Below are positions 55,870 through 64,000 of a DNA stretch of 64,000 bases, one piece after another. Below the pieces are notes generated by a model. It had not been told where the DNA came from. It did not search any database and saw only the letters and a list, made by a program, of their open reading frames with translations. Origin of the DNA: Larix kaempferi (taxonomy: Eukaryota; Streptophyta; Pinopsida; Pinales; Pinaceae); the NCBI GenBank assembly GCA_027924585.1, contig BSBM01000779.1, positions 12,365,001 through 12,429,000 of the forward strand. Reading direction: 5' to 3'. How positions within the stretch are numbered: the first letter of the stretch is position 1; every line of letters starts with the position of its first letter. The translations under genes were made by a program, and so were the position numbers.

Positions 55870-56720
55870 GTGCACTCCCCATAACCCTCATATGAAAGCC
55901 TCCCATAATTACAGTATTGTGCATGACTTGGCTCAATCACCGGTTTCCATGTCCATGTTAGAGGTGCTACAATACTTCCCCACCCAACGGAAGGCATTAC
56001 TTAATGCACTTGGTGTAGTTGACCCTTCCGACTCACACCTTGTGACCTTTGATCTCAACAAAGATGAACTGCGGCTAATTTTTTCAGTCATATTTCAAGT
56101 CCCTATTACAGTGAAAAAAATTATGATTCATCGTTGCATCATCGATGAAGGCACATCCACATGCATCATGTCCTCTAATGTTTGGAAATTATTAGATTAA
56201 CCTGAGTTAGTCCCCTCATCTACCACTCTTCATGCATACGACGGGAGACCATCACAACGTAGGGGACTTTATACCAAAATGTTCCCATTGATCTAGGGGA
56301 CAAAATGGTAATGATTGATATCAAATTCGTCGATGCACAACTCGACTACAATATCCTATTGGGTCATAGTTACATGTATGCCATGAAGGTGGTATCCTCC
56401 TCAGTCTTCTGCATCATGATGTTTCCATTTAATGGGAAAATAGTCACCCTTGACCAGCCTAATTACGACAACCCTAATACCATCTCCAACCCCGACAACA
56501 TCCTCCTCACTTTCACCGGATCCAGTCAATCCCCTTACGTTGATATTGGTCCAGGAGTATACAAGGACTCCAACTTGCTAAGGGTATATTCAAGTCTTCC
56601 ACCTGAAATCTATGCATTAATCAATGGCCTTATGTGCACCATTTTCACCTTTGAAAATGTGCCCACTTCCCCCTCGAAATCATCATCATCACCTCTCGTA
56701 ATCCACCTCATTGAATAGAC
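55870..56720 (+). pseudogene. Tat(+) protease
   Basis: M-L-E-V-L-Q-Y-F...R-K-A-L-L-N-A-L-G...V-D-P-S-D precedes the active site I-I-D-E-G-T-S-T-C-I-M at about 56140-56172, which keeps the D-x-G-T core lost in Tat(-). Then Y-N-I-L-L-G-H-S-Y-M-Y-A-M-K-V-V and F-P-F-N-G-K-I-V-T-L-D-Q. A frameshift near 56200-56300. Confidence 0.85.
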
Positions 56721-58190
56721 TTTGAGTCCATCAGTGCCTCCAATATTCCAAATACCATTCTTCTACCCCCCCACGGGAGCGCAAGGGACACCGCTTATGG
56801 CTCAGCTAACTCTACCAGGGCTCACTTTGGATATTTCTGTGTGGTACCTTACACCACTCTACCCCAATATCATTTCAAAACCTATATCCCATTATGAGTT
56901 TGTCCCAGTCTCGGTCGTTACAAAAACTAGGTTGATCACACCATTTGTATTAAGCATCAAGCCTATTAAACATGTGATGTACTAAGTCACCCCTGGCTGC
57001 CACTAAACCCACTAATGGGGGCATGAGACAACCTAAGTTGAAATCCCCCCTCATTCCCAACCCTGCTCCTAAATCATCGTCAGGGGTTTCCAAGCCTAAA
57101 GCAGGGGGCATAACCCAACAACGGTTAAAATCCTCGGTAATCACCACCACTACTCTTGCGACAAGGATCACTCCACCATGTGCCCTATGTGGGAAACAAG
57201 TCCATGAGACCAACCTGTTCCCCACCTTGTAAGATCTCAGGAATATTCTTAATACCCCTATTAGTGTGACACATGCTCCACCTACAGTACCATGGGGCAC
57301 CTCTTCTTCGCCCAACTCGACACCTAAGTACAAATCCTTGCATACCAATCACGCATGTTTGATTTGCTCAGGGTTTTGGAATTACACACATCATTGTCCC
57401 AACCTCCCTCGATTTCAAGATGCTTTGGCGACCATTCTCCTCACTCGACCTTTGGATGAGATTCCTTCACCTCAACCACTAGAAATAGCTTCTATAAATA
57501 TCGTTACTACAACATCCCCCATTCCTATAGTAAGCGCCTTCATAACAACTCAATTGGAAGAGGCACTAGCCAAGCAACAGTTGCCTCTCCAATGACCTCA
57601 AATCCCAACCATTGTCCTCAACCATGCATACACTACTCCCCCATGTCATTCATGTGGGTTGATGACTCATCACTCCTTCCAATGTCCTATATTTGTTGCA
57701 TTACGCACCCTTCATGCTACACAAAAGAGACTATCAGATCACCTTATCGCTTTGGGAACCACCCTCCCCATGATGATTGAAGAAGAACACAATTCTATTG
57801 AAGGAAACAAAGATCCAAACACACTAGTGGTTTCTCCTCACCTTGGTTGTGATGACCCCCCATCACCAGTTTCCCAGAAGGAATTTCACCCTCTGGTATT
57901 CCCACAATAGGAGATCCCCCCTCCTCCCCAAATCCCCCTTCGCTATGTGGACATCCTTCATCTTGATTCAATACCCCTTCCACTAGATAATCAGACCACC
58001 CAGCTCAATTATATCCGACAAAACAGTCACATCACTAGTCGACCCACTCATACCAACTCCGATGATTCCTTTTCTTTTGATGAATATGTGTTAGAGGAAT
58101 ATTTCTTATCCACGGATGAATAAATAATGGAATCCATGCATTTAGATGATACCTCGTGGGATGACCTCCATCATAGGTCATCGCTTGTCC
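56721..58190 (+). pseudogene. Tat(+) spacer with three CCHC-type motifs
   Basis: Pro/Thr/Ser-rich coding sequence after protease with three knuckle-like motifs: 57179-57220 (C-A-L-C-G-K-Q-V-H..., fourth ligand Phe), 57356-57397 (C-L-I-C...C, His at position 9 replaced by Asn), and 57644-57685 (C-H-S-C-G-L-M-T-H-H-S-F-Q-C, a perfect CX2CX4HX4C). An acidic stretch ends near 58130. Retroelement knuckles normally lie in gag, so this position is unusual. Stops occur near 57229 and 57592. Confidence 0.65.
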
Positions 58191-58229
58191 CTGCTGAAAT
58201 GACCACCTCTTAGGTATGGCCACCACCTA

Positions 58230-59235
58230 AACAATACTCCATGCTGACTATTTTTATCCATCAGTATTCAATGATTGTATATACATGGTTAAAATATATG
58301 CCAATTGTCAAGTCTTTTCTTGTAAGACACGGGATCCCCCTTCCCCCCTCCACGTAGTAATCACCACTAGTCCATTTTGAAAATGGGAAATTGATTTCAT
58401 GGAGTGTATCCCTACCTCAATGCAGGGCATCAAGTATATCGTCATAGAATTCGGTTATTTCACTAAGTGTCCAGTCGAAGCAATGCCCACATTTGATAGC
58501 ATAAGAACCACTGTTGCATGATTCTTCTTTAACCACGTCGTTTCACGCTTTGGAGTACCCAAAAAATTAGTTTCTGACAACAGAACCCACTTCCACAACC
58601 AGAATTTTGAGGAACTATCACAGTTGTTAGGATTCAAACATGAATTCTCAACATCCTACTATCCTCAAGATAATGGCCAAGTCGAAGCCATGAACAAAGT
58701 TCTTAATACCGTGCTCCAACGCACATTAAATAATAACAAATCCAATTAGTACCATATGTTATTCCTCGTCCTTTGGGAATACCAAACCTTAGTCAAGACA
58801 GCCACTGGATTTACTACATTTCACCTCATACATGGATTAGAAGTCGTATTACCCATTGAGTGTCAAATCCCTACACTCCAATAAGCTATGGAGTTGTTAC
58901 CTAATACTTTGACCCTTGAACAATGGTTTTTTACATTGGAACACCTCGACAAAGAGTGGAGGGATTCGCTCCAACAAAATGATGCCATGAAGGTGTGCTC
59001 CAAAGTGCACTTTGCCCGCCAATTTTGACCTTGCACCTTTAATGAGGGTGACTTAGTCCTTATCTTCAACACCAAAAAAGACAACAAACTATGACTGGTT
59101 AAATTTGTATCCAAATGGACAAGTCCCTATGTCATCAACGAATTCCTACCAAATGGGCATATATCTTAATTGACCCTGAAGGAATCACCCTCAACAGCCC
59201 TATCAATGTATTATACCTCAAAAAGTTCTACCCCT
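58230..59235 (+). pseudogene. Tat(+) integrase
   Basis: Starts inside the zinc domain (D-C-I-Y-M-V-K-I-C-A-N-C-Q); the two His are gone with the upstream deletion. The core has W-E-I-D-F-M (Asp 58393-58395), V-S-D-N-R-T (Asp 58576-58578) and G-Q-V-E-A-M-N (Glu 58684-58686), an exact D-35-E spacing. G-F-T-T-F-H-L-I-H-G-L-E and a G-D-L-V-L-type C-terminal segment follow. Stops near 58368, 58519 and 58747. Confidence 0.88.
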
Positions 59236-59263
59236 AATTCATAAGCACTCCATAGGTACGCAA

Positions 59264-62139
59264 TGTTTTGGTTATTATTTATGCATCATCAATACATTTT
59301 CCATGTGTGTTATTACACTTGGGTATTTTCGTCATGTGTGAAGGATAATGACCCAAAACCGACTACCTCTTTTTTTTCCATTACAAGAACAAGACTCCAC
59401 CCCTCAACAATGGCGTCGGACTTCTATCACATGTATCATTTCAACACTATCATATAGGAAATGCCTTCCCTCCATTTGCATTGCATTTACCAGATATTCC
59501 CACTGATAACCATAGGGTCCTCCTCCCCATTACTGAATTGCCATCAATATCACTAGCATGGGCAGCATCTTTCCCCCATGGGTGTGTGCACCATTGCATC
59601 CCAGTCTTAACTTGATGCCCATGTTTTCAACCCCACACAAGCCCGAGGAATTTGATACACATTGAAATGATCAACCCATAGTTCATCATTTTATAGCTGG
59701 TCATTTACTCCCCCACCTTTAGCAATCTATGCCATCAAAATCTTCGGCACATGTTACAATCAAGAACCACAGTTGACCACTCATACCTCCATGAGAAATC
59801 TACCATCTGCAATCTTCTTCGTATCACTACCCCTGCGAAGGATACAATGGCGCTTCCACCCTTCACAAAAACCAATTCTATTCAGTTATTCCCATAGGAA
59901 CAATCTGCATGGCATTGATTCATGGGTCACCCATCTTCGCGTTTGCAAAACAACCCTCACCTCATCATGGAAAAAAGTCTCTGACTCACTGAAAATCGTG
60001 GGAACCTTGTCCATCATCAAATTGATTCCCTGAATCTCCCAAAACCGCGGGAATCCCACCCATCATCAAATGAGTCCCCCAACACTCCAAAAACCGTGGG
60101 GACCCCACCAAGTATTCTTTATGTACAAACGATTCCCCAATCCACTCACAACTATGGGAACACCACTATTATTTTTTACATCAACCCCTCATCGCCTTTG
60201 ATCGATGTCATTGAGTCTCACTATCCCCAACATTATATGTTTTGTTATTCACCATCACCCTCAGCGTTGTGTCCCCAGCAAAACCCTTCATTTGCAGTTT
60301 GTCTCCCTCCATTACACCTCATACCTTTATTTGAAGAATGCTTCCATCAGTTTCTCCCCAATTTGACATTTATCAAAGGAAGATATGAGCCTCACACTTG
60401 CCATCCAATATTGTGTCAGGTCTATCAATTCTACACATGGTTACAACATGATCTTGGTTCTTGGGATAATACCCTCGTCTCATCATGTGCTTCAACTCTC
60501 ATCGAAACCAAATCCTCATATTCTAGGAGATGCAATAAATGTAGTTGTACCTTGGGATCCCTTTCAATCAATAGAAGGGATCACCTTGAACTAAGTAGAG
60601 AGATTCATCAATGCTCCTTAACTTAGTAGTATCTCCTATGCTCGATGTCAACACATCTATCGCATCAAGGAGAGCCATACATTTCGAAGATAGCAATGTT
60701 CACATTTACAAATCATGGAAGTGGAAATTCACTGAGGTCCTGCATTCAACAACCTCACTAGCATTCCAGTCCCCCACCCCCACAGGATTATCATGGTCAT
60801 CAGTAGCTCTGGTTCTTTGGCACCTGTAACAACATTTCCAAGTTCAATTACTCTTGCATGGATTGAATCCACCTTCATCCATGTGCTAGAAGTACATTGA
60901 GTTGACCCCTCGGTCTCCTCTTATTGTAGTCATCTTAATATATTTTCATGAGCATGGGTATTCCCACCTCATTTGTATAAAACAACATTCTCTGTTGCAG
61001 CTTCACTAGTTATCACCAGTAATCTTCCCCCAAGGGAACCTTCTTTCCACACTTGCTTCAGAACTTACAAGCACATGGAAAAACACACAAAAATAAACGA
61101 TGATGCATTATCGTCTCTACAATACCTTCCGAATCTCATCCATCAAGGGGCATCTATTAACGCCTAAATTACGTACACGTGTGACATTTTGGCTAATCTT
61201 GCAATAAGGCGTCATCAACATATAACATGCATCCCATCGGAGACATCCTCATAAGATCCAAAAAGTAGCATGAGTCCAAAAATGCCCAAAGACAGTCAAA
61301 AGCAAGAGCAGCACACTTACACCTATGATGGACCGCGCTACAATGTGTATTATTAGTTTTGCATCCGCGCTACACCTGCGTGGATTTTCCTTTGAAATCC
61401 ACGCCACTGTCAAAAACGACAAGACCACAACCACCCATGGTTCATTGAAGGCTCGTCAAGGCTCCATCACCTCCGAGAATTCGAATTTGATCTCCCTATG
61501 TACTTGGGTTCATTGAATGCCCCCCCTTTGTGTACTTTGGAGCCAAATCATGGAGTTAATGAGTCCCCATTTGGATCTAGTTGCTTCTTGGCCACTTCTT
61601 GGCCTATATAATGAGGCCATGGGAATGCATCTAGTAAGGAGAAATTAGAGCAAGGTTATGTTGTTGGAATTGTGTTGGAACTTCTTCCACCTCTTCCCAT
61701 ACCTCTAAGCATTCTTCAAGCTCCCTTGCTACCTTCCTCCAAGGGGCACGTGTTTCTCCCATTGCTGCCTCTCAAGTTATTTAGCATTTAGTGTAGACAA
61801 AAAGGACCTCCCTACGGGAGATGTTTGGTTTCCCTTTTAGTCTCACACCTCCTAGGTGACACTTCTTGTAACAAGCTTAACCATTGGGAAATCTAAATTG
61901 GTTCTTGCATTTTCTCTTTGTTGTGGTTTGCATCCTCTCACTCTTCTTTATTTTATTTCAAGTTATTTCAAGTTTTTGTTTTTATTTTGCTTTGGATCAC
62001 TAACAAGCGCTTGTAGGATCAATTTGGGGTCAATCACATTTTTTTTTGTACTATAATATTGGGCCTTGTTGACAACCTCAAAAGCTTTACTCAAAGTGGA
62101 AAGTCTTGCACTCCTCTTGCACATATTTTTTCCACAACA
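59264..62139 (+). repeat. Tat(+) 3' LTR
   Basis: About 2.9 kb ending CCACAACA at 62139, homologous to the three-piece Tat(-) LTR. The left edge (TGTTTTGGTTATT) is inferred by alignment only, and no polypurine tract is seen next to it. It contains 50-bp subrepeats (59990-60100, AACCGTGGG-type units) and a TATA box TATATAA at 61605-61611. Short open frames inside are not genes. Confidence 0.7.
61605..61611 (+). promoter_or_regulatory. Tat(+) LTR TATA box
   Basis: TATATAA in a GC-richer setting, about 530 bp before the LTR end. The aligned position in Tat(-) has TATAAAAGG (1183-1191 minus), so the promoter position is kept in both copies. Confidence 0.6.
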
Positions 62140-63559
62140 TAAAGACAATTATAACTTTGATTCTACTTGAATATCAAGTTATAAGGATTTTCTCTTTTGA
62201 AAAAAAAAAAAATTAAAAGCGCAACACAATTAAAAATTAATTAAATATTTATATTATGTTTTTATCATTGTAAAATTAAGCTTTCCTTTTAAATAATATT
62301 AAATTCTTCTACATGCATGTATACATCCAACTACCTAATTTCACGCCCTTTATATAAGGTTTTCACGATGTCATAATAGGTGAGCATTAACCTCGTTGTC
62401 GTGATGTATGTTTCTAGATTATAGACTTCTAATCATAATCTTTATGCGGAATTATAGACTTCTAATCATAGACCCCATCCAAAATGTCACCATCTTTCTA
62501 AATGGACAAAAAGAATAAAGGAAGATATATGCCAAACCCATAACAATATATATAATAATTATTATTTAGGTAGTGTGTGTCTATTTGTTAATATATTATA
62601 TTTAAATGGAAATCAAATTTTTTATTTGATATTTACCTAAAATTATGAATTGTTGAAATTTCATATATTAATCATTAACGTTGTAAAATTAGGTCTTCTC
62701 ATTGAGATATGTTTTTTAGAAAAGCATTTATAGCATTTAAAACTACAAATAAATGTGTGTTGGACATGAAATCATCGTCGTCATTAGGTCGTCATTAGGT
62801 TTACAACACCTCATAGGCCTATCATGTAAGCTTAGAAGTTACCCATGGAGCATTTTCATACTAGTGTTGGAATGTTGAAAGTAAAAAGTAATCAGTCCAA
62901 GGTATGTTGGTTTAGGGAACTAGAATCTAGTAAGTCGTGAATGAAGGTTGAACATCCCTCGGAAGAAGAGGGTTAAGCATCTCTGCTCCTCATAAACCAT
63001 GAGTGCTTGGAGAGAACCAAGTGAATCTTTGAAGATACAAAAGTACTACCCTCTAATCTTGTAGCAGGGACAACATCAGACTATATTGGTGCTCAATTTC
63101 AAGTTATAAGCCACAATTCTACAAAATACATTGCTCCTTAAAAATATGACCTGATTTGTCTCAATATGACACTAGTGGGAGAAAAATCTAAGCTAGGCAA
63201 GAGGGAGCCTCAAGCTGCAAGGAAAATGGACTCTAGTGTACCCCAAGGGCTAAATGATCTCATCATTACACTAGAGTTACAATTATGAGTAGTGTTCGAG
63301 TTTGGGAGAAAGCAATTCTCTACGCTTATACCATGCGGACCAAAGTTAGGCTTTGTAAATCTCAATATGAATACTCTTATTTATATTTCACTTGGGGAGA
63401 TCAAGACAACTATGCAAGGTTAGTTTTCCAATATCAAGGTCAACGAGGTGAAGGAATGGGGAGGCTCTTACATACTTAATCGATCCCAAGTTATCTTGGT
63501 CCATAGAGGTTTTGAGAACAATATTTATATTTCTTAGAAGACCACTTTATGAGGTTCCC
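62140..63559. other. AT-rich interval without recognisable genes
   Basis: Low-complexity AT-rich sequence with short poly(A) at 62202-62213. I see no coding domain, RNA gene or clear repeat boundary. Confidence 0.6.
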
Positions 63560-63569
63560 ATCCATCTAA

Positions 63570-64000
63570 CCTTATGTATCATCTTCACTGCATGAAAGAT
63601 CATTGAAATAATGAGTGCAACTATGTAAAATTCTAGAAAAATGATATAATGAGGCAGTAATCTCTTGGCATGAAGATATTTTGTAACATTGTAACAAACA
63701 CTTCATATAATTTTTTGATCTACTCCCCAAAGATATAAACCCAAACCTCACACCCATACAAGAGGGTAGGTGTGACCAATGAGCAAAAGAATTAGATATT
63801 AGAGGGTAGGTGTGACCAATGAGTAAAAGAATTAGATCTTTGATTAAATGTCCAAAAACTAAACAAAATTAAGTTGTCTTTCTTACATTCCAAACTATAT
63901 CAAACAATGTCTTTACTAAGAACAAAAGATGTGTTTAATATCTTTGTGAGGAACAACATGTCTTTAATGCTATAATTCCATATCATGTAGATGTAAAAGT
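63570..64000 (-). pseudogene. LINE reverse transcriptase remnant (post-RT region)
   Basis: On the minus strand a P-T-L-L-Y-G-C-E-V-W-V segment at about 63750-63720 matches the LLYGxEVW motif that follows the RT domain in some plant non-LTR elements. It is followed by I-K-K-L-Y-E-V-F. Multiple stops, and the rest is out of the window. A 40-bp tandem duplication (63761-63840) lies just upstream in coding direction. This is not the same LINE region as 1-658. Confidence 0.4.
63761..63840. repeat. 40-bp tandem duplication
   Basis: AGAGGGTAGGTGTGACCAAT starts units at 63761 and 63801; the units differ at about two bases. Confidence 0.95.

Larger units (their letters stand above)
53590..62139 (+). 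mobile_element. Tat-lineage element Tat(+), internally deleted
   Basis: Plus-strand relative of Tat(-) with gag, protease, a knuckle-bearing spacer, integrase and a long 3' LTR. RT, RNase H and the first half of the integrase zinc domain are missing at about 58190-58250. The left limit is uncertain: 53600-53760 weakly resembles the LTR end at 61900-61970, but no full 5' LTR is visible. No target duplication of TAAAG (62140-62144) was found on the left. Confidence 0.8.

Overview
This window looks like intergenic DNA from a large-genome land plant, probably a gymnosperm (inference from the density and age of the elements; no host gene or plastid marker confirms it). I find no intact host gene. 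Most of the 64 kb is retrotransposon sequence, nested up to five levels deep: Ty3/gypsy elements of the Tat and chromovirus types, one further gypsy element with an unusual layout, one Ty1/copia element, two solo LTRs, two short non-autonomous LTR elements and L1-type LINE remnants. Every coding region is broken by stops or frameshifts.

Layout. 1-658: LINE ORF2 C-terminus (- strand). 659-31290: a minus-strand Tat-type element, called Tat(-), cut off in gag. Its roughly 3-kb 3' LTR is split by two insertions. The first is gypsy element W (2924-12578, - strand, target duplication GGTTC). The second is a solo LTR S1 (12881-23524, target duplication AGATG), which itself contains copia element C1 (14484-23500, TAGGG), which in turn contains solo LTR S2 (16458-18517, AGGTC). 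31291-36700: repeats, a 2.3-kb non-autonomous LTR element (mini-T) and a plus-oriented Tat-like LTR. 36701-49500: a minus-strand L1-type LINE (ORF1 and endonuclease) split by chromovirus Z (37668-47380), which contains a small chimeric LTR element L (40569-43454, TTCAC). 49500-53590: AT-rich, mostly unassigned. 53590-62139: a plus-strand Tat element, Tat(+), with no reverse transcriptase. 62140-64000: AT-rich sequence and a LINE RT remnant.

The most unusual object is W. Its gag, five CCHC knuckles, protease, a second gag-like domain, RT/RNase H, integrase and a 448-codon coiled-coil ORF3 after integrase all lie in one reading frame from 11321 to 3318. The stops I checked are each one transition away from Gln, Arg or Trp codons. 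Other points worth a second look are the small element L, where a gag segment lies antisense to its own LTRs; a duplicated primer-binding site in Z that can form a hairpin; three minisatellites at the 3' end of C1; an eight-unit peptide repeat in Tat(-) gag; and CCHC knuckles placed after protease in Tat(+).

None of this encodes a cellular pathway. The LTRs, primer sites and polypurine tracts supply cis functions for retrotransposition, but no element here looks coding-competent. All alignments and translations were made by eye.
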